From DSWT01 sp035415725 (GTDB lineage Bacteria > Chloroflexota > Anaerolineae > B4-G1 > SLSP01): a stretch of DNA of 31,648 nucleotides. The stretch is from contig DAOOGN010000050.1 in assembly GCA_035415725.1 (NCBI GenBank), positions 1 through 31,648 on the forward strand, given 5' to 3'. Of this stretch, positions 24,205 to 31,630 are shown piece by piece. Both the position numbers and the translations under genes were made by a program. Position 1 is the first letter of the stretch; each line of letters starts with the position of its first letter. Under the pieces are notes generated by a model. It made no database searches, was not told where the DNA came from, and worked only from the letters and a program-made list of their open reading frames with translations.

Positions 24205-24267
24205 AAGTTATCTCCTGGCAGGATCCCGGGACGGAGGAGGGGAAAAACCCCATCCGTCGGGGTATGT

Positions 24268-25590
24268 TTAATGCAACGCGGCGAGGAGTTTGGCGGCGTC
24301 CTCGGGCGTCAGTTGCCCTTCCTGAACCATCCGCAGCACGTGCAGACGCTCTTCGCGCAGTTCGTCCGCCGTGTGAGCAGAGGGTTCGGGCGGTGTGGGG
24401 GACGTGGGCGGGGTCGGCGGAGCAGGTGGCGCGGGCGGTTCGGGCGGGGTGGGATAGCCGCTGGCGCGTTGCCAACGACGCTCGGCGTGTTCGGCGCGCA
24501 TACGGGCGCGCTCGGCCTCATGCTCGGCGGCGCGACGGGCACGTTCCGCTTCGTGTTCGGCAGCGCGACGGGCTTCTTCGGTGACGCGCTCGGCAGCACG
24601 TTGCGCCTGTTCAGCAGCACGTTCGGTGGCGCGCTGCGCCTGTTCGGCGGCACGTTCGATTTGTATACGGATGCGGTCACTGTCGATGGAACGCAAGCCT
24701 TCCTGCAAACCGGCTTCCAGGCCGGCCAGCGCCTGGGTGACGCGTGCTTCGATCAGCGGACCAAGTTCGTTCAGACTGTCGAGGAAACTGAGGTCGAGGT
24801 CGAAATCGAAGTCGAAGTCTCCCGGATAGTTGTTTTCATCCCCGACGAGTTTGATGACGGCGCGTCCGCCGACCTGCGCTTTGATGAGGGCTGCCCCTTC
24901 GCCCAAGGCTCCGCTGGTCATGCCGCCTTCCTGGTGCAGAACCAGGTCGGGGATGCCACTGCGAACGCCGCCGCCGGCTTGTAATTCGAAGCGCACATTG
25001 GGGTTCTCGGGCAGGTGGACGATGAGATCGCTGCCGGCGCGTACTTCGTATACCATACCCGCCGTGAAAGGCGGCCCCAGCCGCACATCGGAGCCGGCAC
25101 TTTTGACCGTCAGCCCTTGGGCAAGCCCTGCGGCCCTCAGATCGCTGCCGATGCTCTCGATGGAGGCCTCACCGGATACGATGGTCAGGCGCGCATCCCC
25201 GGCCACAGATTCCACGGCCAGATTGCCGTTGACATTCCGGGCGCGCAGATCGCCCGCGACACTTTCAAGGGTGGTAGGCCCGACTTCGTGCAGGGAGGCA
25301 TCACCGTTGACACTTTTGATGGTGAGATCGTCATGCACATTCTTGACCTTCAAATCGCCGTGGACTGAGTCAATGGTCAACACAGTGTTGGTGGGACAGA
25401 GCACCTGGCAGTCGGACAGTGTGCGGATGACCAGTGTATCGCCCTCCTGGGTGAGGTGGGCTTCATCGTCCGTGCCTGAAATCTTGACCGTGACGGTCTT
25501 CGCCTCCGTTCCTTTGACGGTTAGATTCCCCAGACATTCGTTGATGGTGATCTGGGCCTTTTCCGTGATTTCAAATGTTTGTGTAGTCAT
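24268..25590 (-). CDS. DUF4097-like beta-repeat protein with 11-residue helical repeats and SHOCT-like tail
   Basis: Protein of about 440 residues in three parts. Residues ~10-230 form a DUF4097/YvlB-type right-handed beta structure with ~20-residue repeats such as VHGDLKVKNV, VNGDASLHEV, VAGDLRARNV and VAGDARLTIV. A helical part has six consecutive 11-residue repeats (EHEAERARRAA type). A Pro-rich stretch (PTPPEPPAPPAPPTPP) then leads to a terminal two-helix motif, LHVLRMVQEGQLTPEDAAKL. No signal peptide is visible, so it is probably cytoplasmic. DUF4097 proteins are often linked to envelope-stress genes, without known activity. AAGGAG precedes the ATG at 25590. Another ATG at 25611 would overlap the DUF2089 stop (TAATG) but has a poorer site. 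It is co-transcribed with the DUF2089 gene. Confidence 0.85.
   Translation of the reverse strand: MTTQTFEITEKAQITINECLGNLTVKGTEAKTVTVKISGTDDEAHLTQEGDTLVIRTLSDCQVLCPTNTVLTIDSVHGDLKVKNVHDDLTIKSVNGDASLHEVGPTTLESVAGDLRARNVNGNLAVESVAGDARLTIVSGEASIESIGSDLRAAGLAQGLTVKSAGSDVRLGPPFTAGMVYEVRAGSDLIVHLPENPNVRFELQAGGGVRSGIPDLVLHQEGGMTSGALGEGAALIKAQVGGRAVIKLVGDENNYPGDFDFDFDLDLSFLDSLNELGPLIEARVTQALAGLEAGLQEGLRSIDSDRIRIQIERAAEQAQRATERAAEQAQRAAERVTEEARRAAEHEAERARRAAEHEAERARMRAEHAERRWQRASGYPTPPEPPAPPAPPTPPTSPTPPEPSAHTADELREERLHVLRMVQEGQLTPEDAAKLLAALH
24460..24657 (-). repeat. Six tandem 33-bp units encoding 11-residue repeats
   Basis: Exactly 198 bases encode six hendecads, beginning ERAAEQAQRAT, ERAAEQAQRAA, ERVTEEARRAA, EHEAERARRAA, EHEAERARMRA, EHAERRWQRAS. 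Eleven-residue periodicity gives either a right-handed coiled coil or an amphipathic helix of the apolipoprotein/synuclein kind. The codons vary, so selection acts on the protein rather than on recent slippage. Confidence 0.85.
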
Positions 25591-25610
25591 TGCTTTTTTC
25601 TCCTTTATCA

Positions 25611-26036
25611 TTAGATTTCTTCAAGAAGCTGAAGGGCTTCCTCAAGGCTGATTTCCCGGCGCGCGAGGCGATCTAGAATCTCCTGGTGTTGCGCCATATC
25701 CACAGCGGGGGCGGATGAGCCTGGCGGTGCAGGTGGAATCTGCGGCAGTGGCGCTACCTGAAGTGGGGTGGTGCGCTCGCGCTTCAATGCGCGGATGATC
25801 TCATCCAGGCGGCTGCGTACGGTAGGGTAGGAAATGCCGAGTTCATCCTGTACACAGTTGAGTTTGCCCTCGCAGAGCAGGAAAACTTCTACGAAATAGC
25901 GTTGCTCCGGGATGAGCTGCGCGAGCCGATCCATTTCGAAGGTACCGCGAATCTCGGTGCCGCAGGTGCGGCAGGCCAATTGACTGACGTGTAGATCGTC
26001 GTGACAGACCGGACATTCGGTAGGAACCGGGTACAT
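25611..26036 (-). CDS. DUF2089 zinc-ribbon/helix-turn-helix regulator
   Basis: Protein of 141 residues. Cys8-x2-Cys11 and Cys22-x2-Cys25 form a zinc ribbon (CPVCHDDL, CRTCGTE). The next part, LIPEQRYFVEVFLLCEGKLN followed by ELGISYPTVRSRLDEIIRAL, is the DUF2089 sigma-4-like helix-turn-helix that should bind DNA. A Pro-rich linker leads to a C-terminal helical pair ILDRLARREISLEEALQLLE, which resembles the end of the DUF4097 protein. The strong ribosome site AAAGGAG precedes the ATG at 26036. It is first in its operon behind a perfect-hexamer promoter and is probably the operon's own regulator. Confidence 0.9.
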   Translation of the reverse strand: MYPVPTECPVCHDDLHVSQLACRTCGTEIRGTFEMDRLAQLIPEQRYFVEVFLLCEGKLNCVQDELGISYPTVRSRLDEIIRALKRERTTPLQVAPLPQIPPAPPGSSAPAVDMAQHQEILDRLARREISLEEALQLLEEI

Positions 26037-26075
26037 TGTTTTATCTCCTTTAGATTCTTAATCTGTATATTGAGA

Positions 26076-26103
26076 ATTATAACATATTACTTAATTTTGT
26101 CAA
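26076..26103 (-). promoter_or_regulatory. Consensus promoter of the DUF2089 operon
   Basis: On the minus strand a perfect TTGACA (26098-26103) and a perfect TATAAT (26076-26081) are separated by 16 bases, in a stretch much richer in A and T than the rest of the window. Such a strong core promoter implies that expression is limited by a repressor, possibly the DUF2089 protein itself. Confidence 0.85.
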
Positions 26104-26139
26104 TAGGTTTTCGAGGAAAATTACCTATATCACACAAAG

Positions 26140-26173
26140 CAAACAGCCTCGGCTCAATGTCCGAGGCTGTTTG
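26140..26173. terminator. Hairpin between the DUF2283 remnant and the DUF2089 promoter
   Basis: A perfect 13-bp stem, CAAACAGCCTCGG/CCGAGGCTGTTTG, loop of 8. There is no clear T-run on either side, so it is a terminator-like hairpin, most probably ending the minus-strand transcript of the DUF2283 remnant (stop at 26200). Confidence 0.6.
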
Positions 26174-26199
26174 TGATGGTAGGGGAACGTTGTGAATGA

Positions 26200-26435
26200 T
26201 CAGGCTAATTGAAGTTCGGGAATTCGCAATACTCTGGCCTGTACCGATTCCATAATTGAATCCCGGATGAAATTGCTGGCTTCCAGGATTTCAATTCCAA
26301 TAATCTCTCCCCCGATCAATTCAATTCCACAGTGATGTTAGGCCCCAATTCGACACTGCCCATTTCAGGTTCATCCGAAATGTTCAGGTGCAAAACATCG
26401 TCTTTTCCGAAATATATCATCCGATTCTTACTCAT
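26200..26435 (-). pseudogene. Frameshifted DUF2283-family gene
   Basis: The first half starts with ATG at 26435 and reads MIYFGKDDVLHLNISDEPEM, then VELGPNITVELN and a stop. The second half, in another frame, continues EIIGIEILEASNFIRDSIME and RVLRIPELQLA to a stop at 26200. Joined, the two make a typical ~70-residue DUF2283 protein (small proteins often found beside DUF4258 toxins). The break is at about 26313-26325, where GAATTGAATTGATC looks like a slippage or small duplication. A net shift of minus one (or plus two) restores the frame. No DUF4258 partner remains, and a MITE-like element lies 40 bases upstream. Confidence 0.7.
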
Positions 26436-26475
26436 GGGTAAACCTGCCTGTTCTGAGCCGAAAATTGATTTGCTC

Positions 26476-26597
26476 AGGACTTACGCAAGCCTGGCTCGAA
26501 TCAAGCGGCGAAGGATTTGTAGTGACGCCTTCAGGCGTCTCTTAGGAGCTAAGAACGGCTGAAGCCGTCACTACAAACGGAAATTTGCGTAAGTCCT
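26476..26597. mobile_element. MITE-like element with 13-bp terminal inverted repeats
   Basis: Ends are AGGACTTACGCAA (26476-26488) and its exact complement (26585-26597). Inside is a second inverted pair, TTTGTAGTGACG (26516-26527) with CGTCACTACAAA (26566-26577), holding two small hairpins: GACGCC-TTCA-GGCGTC (26524-26539) and ACGGCT-GA-AGCCGT (26555-26568). At 122 bp with no coding capacity it fits a non-autonomous transposon mobilised in trans. No clear target duplication is visible. Confidence 0.75.
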
Positions 26598-26719
26598 ATG
26601 CTGGCGTGTTGTTATATGAATGGTTATAGGGGTGATTCTCCCCGGCTCAATATCACATGGGATCATCACCAGGTACATCATCCAACTGTGATTCCCACAT
26701 AAGTGGCTACTCCCGATTC

Positions 26720-26821
26720 TTAAATAGAGGCCAATTCAGTTTCTAAACCCTGCAAGAGCTGCGCTTCGCCCGCCCACTCGACGTACTCGATATCGCCGTC
26801 GTGGAGGTCTTCCGCTGTCAT
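26720..26821 (-). pseudogene. Possible C-terminal gene fragment, 33 codons
   Basis: The frame reads MTAEDLHDGDIEYVEWAGEA then QLLQGLETELASI and a stop. The acidic, balanced composition looks like protein, but there is no ribosome site, no family I recognise, and the upstream side runs straight into the ABC ATPase fragment of the other strand. It could be a leftover gene end at a deletion junction. The gap 26598-26719 shows nothing I can support. Confidence 0.3.
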
Positions 26822-26823
26822 TG

Positions 26824-27159
26824 TGTATCGAGGAAATGCGCCGTATCGACGGCATAGCGATCCTCGAACAGAGGGTGGGCATCATGCGCGATGGCGAACT
26901 GGTCGCCGTGGGCCGGCCCGGCGATCTCAAGCAGCGCATCGATCAAAAGCTGCGCCTGGAACTCTTCTTCGCGCCCGACGCTCCGCCGCAGCTTCCCGCC
27001 GGGTTGTCGCCCCACGAGCTACATCCAGGCCATTGGATCGCCCTGATCGAGCGCCGCGAGGCGAGCGCTCTGCTGGAATGCCTCGATCTGGAACGCCTGG
27101 ATGATTTCCGCCTGTATTCGCCCACGTTGGAGGACCTCTATGTCCACTACGCCGCTTGA
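26824..27159 (+). pseudogene. ABC transporter ATPase, C-terminal fragment only
   Basis: About 110 codons match the end of an ABC-2 exporter ATPase: ILEQRVGIMRDGELVAVGRP, then GDLKQRIDQKLRLELFF, and the closing FRLYSPTLEDLYVHYAA. The Walker A, signature and Walker B motifs, i.e. roughly the first 200 residues, are absent, and the sequence before 26820 does not encode them in any frame. It overlaps the start of the permease gene by 20 bases, the normal arrangement for such pairs. The loss therefore looks like a 5' deletion that removed the promoter side of the operon. Confidence 0.8.
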
Positions 27160-27910
27160 CCGTCGCGGGCAGCCTGTCCTCGCGCAGTGGTGGGATTTGT
27201 TCCAGATGGAGCTGACGAACTGGCGCTGGAGCTGGCGCGGGTCGCTGTTGCAGGGGACGATCACGCCGTTCTTCAGTTTACTGGCACTTGGTCTTTTCGC
27301 CCGCGATTCGGGCCGCGAAATGTTGCTGTACGTGGTGACGGGCAACATCGTCGTCAGCCTCTTGTTTGGGACGATGACGAGCATGCAGAGCCGCGTCGCG
27401 TGGTTGCGCTTTCAGGGCGGCCTGGATTACGTCGCCACGCTGCCAGTCAGTCGCGCGGCATTCGTGCTGGCGATGGTCGCCGCGTTTTTGCTGCTCTCGC
27501 TGCCGTCGGTGGTCGTTACGGCGGTGTTGGGGCCGCTGCTGCTCGGCGCGCCGGTCCACATTCACCCGCTGATCTTGCTGGTGATCCCCGCTTGCACTGC
27601 GCCGCTCGCCGGGGTGAGGGCAGCATTGGGGATGACGGGCCGCACGCAGCAACAATCGGGCAACCTCACGTTTTTGCTGATGCTGGTGATGACGGCGCTC
27701 GGCCCGGTCATCGTCCCGCCGGACAGGTTACCCGGCTTTATGGTGTTCCTGGGGCGCTTCAGCCCGGTGACGTATGCCGCCTCAGCCCTGCGCCAGGTGA
27801 TGGTCGGCCCGGTGACGGCGCGCTTGCTGGTTGACCTGCTTGTTTTATGCAGCGTTACCGCAATTTCAATGGCGTGGGTTGGTTGGCGCATGGGACGTCA
27901 AGAAGAATAG
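27140..27910 (+). CDS. ABC-2 type transporter permease
   Basis: Membrane protein of 256 residues with about six hydrophobic segments (for example VVTGNIVVSLLFGTMTSM, LAMVAAFLLLSLPSVVVTAV, LTFLLMLVMTALGPVIVPP), of the ABC-2 family used for drug, lipid or polysaccharide export. The ATG at 27140 follows GAGGA and lies inside the end of the ATPase fragment. The frame itself is intact, but its ATPase partner is beheaded, so unless another ATPase serves it the gene is probably non-functional and only recently orphaned. The substrate is not predictable. Confidence 0.85.
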   Translation: MSTTPLDRRGQPVLAQWWDLFQMELTNWRWSWRGSLLQGTITPFFSLLALGLFARDSGREMLLYVVTGNIVVSLLFGTMTSMQSRVAWLRFQGGLDYVATLPVSRAAFVLAMVAAFLLLSLPSVVVTAVLGPLLLGAPVHIHPLILLVIPACTAPLAGVRAALGMTGRTQQQSGNLTFLLMLVMTALGPVIVPPDRLPGFMVFLGRFSPVTYAASALRQVMVGPVTARLLVDLLVLCSVTAISMAWVGWRMGRQEE

Positions 27911-27950
27911 TGGGTAGACTGGGATGTTTGAGTAGGATGTTCTCCTGCTT

Positions 27951-28610
27951 TCACTCCGGTATTTTTTCCAGGTCCGCAGGCAGATGCGTGTGCGCCCATG
28001 CTATTGCTTCCTGGCGTGAAGCGATTCCCAGTTTGCTCAAAATGTTCGTGATGTGATAGGCTACTGTCTTGGACGTCACACACAGCTTTTCAGCTATCGC
28101 CTTATTGCTCAATCCTTGCGCCAGCAGTTTGAGCGCCTGGCGTTCACGCTCGGTCAGGCTTTCCCACTTTTCACCGGCATCCCGGCGCCAGCGGTAAGCC
28201 CGTACCCATTGTGCATCATCGAAGAGAATTTCCCCACCGGCGGCGCGGCGAATGGCGGCGATAAGTCCCTCATCCGGCTCGCTTTTAGCCAGAAAACCGG
28301 CAACCCCGGCGGCCATCATATCGGCCAGGTACGCATCCCGGTCGTGAGCGGTCAAGACGAGGGTGATTGTTTCGGGTACATGGGTGCGCACCCATCTTTC
28401 GATTTCGGCCGGGTGTGTATCGGGCATTTGCAGGTCGAGCAGCAAGATGTGGGGACGGGTCTGACTCACCAGCGCTTGCACCTCTTGGCCGTTTTGCGCT
28501 TCGCCCACGACGTGAACGTCGGGGGCTGCGCTTAAAACAGCGCGAATGCCCGTGCGCGTTACCGGGTGGTCATCCGCTATGAGCAAACGAATCGGCTCTT
28601 TTTCTAGCAA
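27951..28610 (-). CDS. NarL/FixJ-family response regulator, copy 1
   Basis: Two-domain regulator of 219 residues. The receiver shows the acidic pair Asp13-Asp14 (LLIADDHPV), phospho-acceptor Asp59 (ILLLDLQMP), the Thr in VLTAHD and the Lys in GFLAKSE. The C-terminal LuxR-type helix-turn-helix reads LTERERQALKLLAQGLSNKA and continues with KTVAYHITNILSKLG. The start is a TTG at 28610 with GGAGG 7 bases upstream. No histidine kinase is adjacent, so it is an orphan here. It is about 80% identical to the protein at 30328-30984 and shares with it a 172-bp identical block in the DNA-binding half. Confidence 0.93.
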   Translation of the reverse strand: MLEKEPIRLLIADDHPVTRTGIRAVLSAAPDVHVVGEAQNGQEVQALVSQTRPHILLLDLQMPDTHPAEIERWVRTHVPETITLVLTAHDRDAYLADMMAAGVAGFLAKSEPDEGLIAAIRRAAGGEILFDDAQWVRAYRWRRDAGEKWESLTERERQALKLLAQGLSNKAIAEKLCVTSKTVAYHITNILSKLGIASRQEAIAWAHTHLPADLEKIPE

Positions 28611-28697
28611 GGTTTGCCTCCGCTCTCGAAGTTGAGTGTAATAACAAACGTAGCGTGAAGATGGTGCATTTTATTGGATGAAGGTTTTGTCAGATGC

Positions 28698-28725
28698 ATT
28701 GTAGCATAGTGAAACAAAGGGGCAA
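28698..28725 (-). promoter_or_regulatory. Probable promoter of response regulator copy 1
   Basis: TTGCCC-16-TACAAT on the minus strand (-10 at 28698-28703). The same layout, with TTGCCT, precedes the paralogue at 31081-31108, and the bases between are nearly the same (CTTTG-TTCACTATG). Confidence 0.65.
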
Positions 28726-28849
28726 GTTTGTTCTGGAAAGCCGGCAGTGTTTGAAATCCTGTCACTGATTAGCGGCACAATGTATACTCAGAGGTTATAT
28801 CGCAGATTGCATACGCCCAACGGTGCGACCTATAGGACACACAATCGAA

Positions 28850-28881
28850 GTGCCACAAGGATTGCTTTATCCTTGTGGCAC
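28850..28881 (-). terminator. Hairpin downstream of the lipoprotein gene
   Basis: A perfect 13-bp stem, GTGCCACAAGGAT/ATCCTTGTGGCAC, with a 6-base loop lies 32 bases after the lipoprotein stop codon (28913). No T-run follows, so terminator function is tentative. Confidence 0.55.
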
Positions 28882-28912
28882 GGTAAAACAGATTCGGCGC
28901 CTTTGTATAACG

Positions 28913-29506
28913 TTATGATCCCCACCCAGCGAGCAGTCGCAATCGAAAATCGTCGCCATCACGGAAAACGCCGAAAATCTCACCTAAGCGCCACCAACGA
29001 TCATCAGGCTTTATTTCCTCTCCAGGGAAGCTCCCCCAGGCGCTAGGGATGTGAGCCGGAACGATGGAAAACCAGACGTTCGCCACGATTTCGTAGGAAG
29101 ATGGGGCGCTCATGAGCGACACCGTATCGACTGTGTATTCGTCAATTGCAGCTTGAGGATCGTTACTATGCAACTTGTAATGGTCGAGCCATTGCGTCAC
29201 CAGTTGTTTGACAATCTCTTCTTTTGTTAGAGTTAGAGTATCAGTCAGGGGAAGCCGAGCAATAAACCCATCACCAAAAGCATCACTATTGGCATAAATA
29301 TCGTCGGCGGCTGTCATCGTAGGCGCGGCTTGCGCCGTCGACGGCGTTTCAGATGGAATTGCGACGCTGGTTATGGGTGGAACAGGAGATGACCCGTTGC
29401 TCTGTAATGTTTGAGTCGGCGCCGAAGTGCAGGCTGCCATGAGCAAGGCGAAAATGCCGGTGACTCCAAATAACACGAGACTCCAAGGGGTGTTTGATTT
29501 TGACAT
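28913..29506 (-). CDS. Lipoprotein of unknown function
   Basis: Protein of 197 residues with a lipoprotein signal (hydrophobic stretch ending LLMAACTS, Cys26 region) and a Ser/Thr/Pro-rich linker. The mature part has two recognisable blocks, EEIVKQLVTQWLDHYKLHS and DDRWWRLGEIFGVFRDGDDF. I do not know the family. It would sit on the outer face of the membrane. GGAG precedes the ATG at 29506. It follows the broken Amidase_6 gene on the same strand, and the pair is flanked by two duplicated response regulators, which suggests the four belonged to one duplicated unit. Confidence 0.75.
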   Translation of the reverse strand: MSKSNTPWSLVLFGVTGIFALLMAACTSAPTQTLQSNGSSPVPPITSVAIPSETPSTAQAAPTMTAADDIYANSDAFGDGFIARLPLTDTLTLTKEEIVKQLVTQWLDHYKLHSNDPQAAIDEYTVDTVSLMSAPSSYEIVANVWFSIVPAHIPSAWGSFPGEEIKPDDRWWRLGEIFGVFRDGDDFRLRLLAGWGS

Positions 29507-29602
29507 TGCAGCTCCTTTACTCGACTACAATCCCTGGTTCCTCTCTCTCCCTCTAAATGAGGGAAAAAGGGATGGGAGTGTGATTGTACTCAAAATTTTG
29601 CG

Positions 29603-30100
29603 CTAATTTCCTCGCCATCCACTAACTCGGATGAATCGCATTGGATATGTTGCCCAGTTTGCCAACGAATAGTGATAGCGGTTTGTTGTGTGTGCGTTCA
29701 CCAGATAGGTTGAAATCGGTCCACACTGCTGGAAGATAACGGTTACGATGCCTTCATGGGCCCAACGACCGTTAGCATAATACTGTACCACGTCACCCAA
29801 ATCAACACCACATAAGTTTGTCGTTCCACTGCTAAAGTAGAAAAATCTTGTGAGCGAAGCAACCTTTGCCCTTCATAGCGTAGGGTGAAATAGGCGTCGA
29901 TTGCGGCTTTGATTTTTGCCTCATCACCTAAAGCGGGATTTTGTTGTGCCGTCACATACTTGGAAATTGCAATTTTGACCCGCTGACACTTGTTCAGTAT
30001 TGACTGGCGAAGATGCTCCCATTGAGACGAAGGCAAGCAACAGGATTAGCAGGATGGAACTGACGTATCTTGATTTGACGATGTGCAGAGTGTGCTTCAT
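29603..30100 (-). pseudogene. Broken Amidase_6-family gene
   Basis: Three frames must be joined. Frame 1: ATG at 30100 (GGAG upstream), signal peptide VSSILLILLLAFVSMGA. Frame 2, after a shift near 29985: SKYVTAQQNPALGDEAKIKA and AYFTLRYEGQRLLRSQDFST. Frame 3, after a shift near 29800: GDVVQYYANGRWAHEGIVTV and NAHTTNRYHYSLANWATYPM. Ends are typical of secreted Amidase_6 proteins, but the middle with the catalytic Cys (usually after an N-x-A-A-x-Y-A-type segment) is missing. An internal deletion plus at least one frameshift inactivates it. Confidence 0.75.
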
Positions 30101-30308
30101 AGTAATCTCCTTTTCGATAAATTGAAATCTGGGTGAACTTTTTTTGAAAAGTGTTCGATGCTTTTTGTGAAGGATCGCCTCCTGCTGCCTGATGAGTGTG
30201 CTTAAACTGTGTGGCGGCCGCGGCACTGTACTTCGAGAGCAGACCCCCTTTGTGCGCGTTTCCTCAGTAACTCACCTTGTTATACAACAATTCTGACTGC
30301 TGTGTCAA

Positions 30309-30348
30309 CTGGAAAAAATACCAGTTTTTACCCTGGTATTTTTTCCAG
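30309..30348. terminator. Long hairpin at the end of response regulator copy 2
   Basis: A perfect 15-bp inverted repeat, CTGGAAAAAATACCA/TGGTATTTTTTCCAG, with a 10-base loop. One arm lies in the last codons of the regulator gene and the other just past its stop codon (30328), so it can end that transcript. The run of T in the arm could also serve the opposite direction. Confidence 0.6.
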
Positions 30349-30984
30349 GTCCACAGGCAGGTGCGCATGTGCCCATGCTGCTGCTTCCTGGCGTGAAGCG
30401 ACTCCCAGTTTGCTCAAAATGTTCGTGATATGGTAGGCCACCGTCTTGGACGTCACACACAGCTTTTCAGCTATCGCCTTATTGCTCAATCCTTGCGCCA
30501 GCAGTTTGAGCGCCTGGCGTTCACGCTCGGTCAGGCTTTCCCACTTTTCACCGGCATCCCGGCGCCAGCGGTAAGCCCGTACCCATTGTGCATCATCGAA
30601 GAGAATTTCCCCACTGGCCGCGCGGCGAATAGCGGCGCTAAGTCTTTCGGCCGACTCGCTTTTGGCCAGGAAACCGGCGGCGCCGGCCTCCATCATACTG
30701 GACAGGTAGGCATCATGATCGTGAGCGGTCAAGACGAGGGTGATCGTTTCGGGTACATGGGTGCGCACCCAGCATTCGATTTCGGCCGGGTGCGTCTCGG
30801 GCATGCGCAGATCGAGCAACAAGATGCGGGGGTGGAGCTGACTTACCAAGGCTTGCACTTCCTGACCGTTTTGCGCTTCGCCCACAATGCAAATATCGGG
30901 AGCGGCGCTCAAAACGGTACGAATGCCCGCACGCGTTACCGGGTGGTCATCAGCGATGAGCAAACGAATCGGTTCTGGTTCCAT
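30328..30984 (-). CDS. NarL/FixJ-family response regulator, copy 2
   Basis: Paralogue of 218 residues of the regulator at 27951-28610. The receiver keeps LLIADDHPV, the phospho-acceptor in ILLLDLRMP, VLTAHD and FLAKSE. The helix-turn-helix half is almost unchanged at the protein level. The ATG at 30984 is preceded by GGAGG at 10 bases. Receiver differences (for example VSQLHPR versus VSQTRPH) against a nearly constant DNA-binding half imply that the two sense different kinases but bind the same sites. No kinase is in the window. Confidence 0.93.
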   Translation of the reverse strand: MEPEPIRLLIADDHPVTRAGIRTVLSAAPDICIVGEAQNGQEVQALVSQLHPRILLLDLRMPETHPAEIECWVRTHVPETITLVLTAHDHDAYLSSMMEAGAAGFLAKSESAERLSAAIRRAASGEILFDDAQWVRAYRWRRDAGEKWESLTERERQALKLLAQGLSNKAIAEKLCVTSKTVAYHITNILSKLGVASRQEAAAWAHAHLPVDLEKIPG

Positions 30985-31080
30985 AAAAGGTGTCCTCCGA
31001 TTTTAAGTTGGATGTGGTTGGTGGACAGGATAGGGGGTGAAGAAGGTGGCGCTTTGCTGGATGGATATTCTCTCGGACGT

Positions 31081-31108
31081 ATTGTAACATAGTGAAGCAA
31101 AGAGGCAA
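31081..31108 (-). promoter_or_regulatory. Probable promoter of response regulator copy 2
   Basis: TTGCCT-16-TACAAT on the minus strand (-10 at 31081-31086), conserved with the promoter of copy 1 at 28698-28725. Confidence 0.65.
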
Positions 31109-31285
31109 GGCTATGAGGCCATGGTGAAGAGCAGGCCATAATCAAGATGCTATAACTGACTCGGCTGAAAAACTCGCTTTAGTACAGCTAGCCCCCCTGG
31201 GGATATACCCCCCTGAGCGGCTCGAAAACCTGGAGAGTTGAAATCCCTGCTACCCATGTTACAGTTTCCCCGATGTAGCTTATAG

Positions 31286-31630
31286 ATGGAACGCGCGTGC
31301 CATACGATGACTCAAGAGTATAAAACGTACATGGATGTTTCGAGCGAGGTTCCCGATGCGGACCTGGCGCGGCAGGCTCAGGCCGGCGAGCAGGCGGCCT
31401 TCGCGGCCCTCTACCGGCGCTATCTGCCGAGGGTCTATCGCTACTTCTACGTTCGTACCGGCGCAGTACAGCCCGCCGAAGACCTGACGTCGCAAACGTT
31501 CATGGCGGCGCTGGAAAGCCTGCCCCGCTACCGCGAGCGCGGAACGTTCGCCGCGTGGCTCTTTGCGATTGCGTCACGGCGTTACGCCGACGCTTGCCGC
31601 GCCCCAAGCAGCGCCCCTTCTGGCTGTTGA
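31286..31630 (+). CDS. ECF-type RNA polymerase sigma factor, region 2 (incomplete)
   Basis: The first ~90 residues are a sigma-70 region 2: ADLARQAQAGEQAAFAALYR, then LPRVYRYFYVRTG, then PAEDLTSQTFMAALESLPRY and FAAWLFAIASRR. An ECF factor would continue with a linker and a region 4, total about 180 residues. Here the frame ends at 31630 after RYADACRAPSSAPSGC. The other two frames stay open to the window edge, and one reads RPKQRPFWLLIADVTP, so a single-base shift near 31600 is possible. No ribosome site precedes the ATG at 31286. Later ATGs at 31307 or 31331 are alternatives, and a TATAGA at 31281 could drive a nearly leaderless transcript. The region 31110-31285 otherwise shows no gene. 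Confidence 0.7.
   Translation: MERACHTMTQEYKTYMDVSSEVPDADLARQAQAGEQAAFAALYRRYLPRVYRYFYVRTGAVQPAEDLTSQTFMAALESLPRYRERGTFAAWLFAIASRRYADACRAPSSAPSGC

Noticed and set aside
24271..24984. Plus-strand frames across the 33-bp repeats
   Set aside because: Shadows of the DUF4097 gene caused by its repeated, GC-biased codons.
26200..26435. Active toxin-antitoxin pair around DUF2283
   Set aside because: The DUF2283 frame is broken and no DUF4258-like partner is found on either side.
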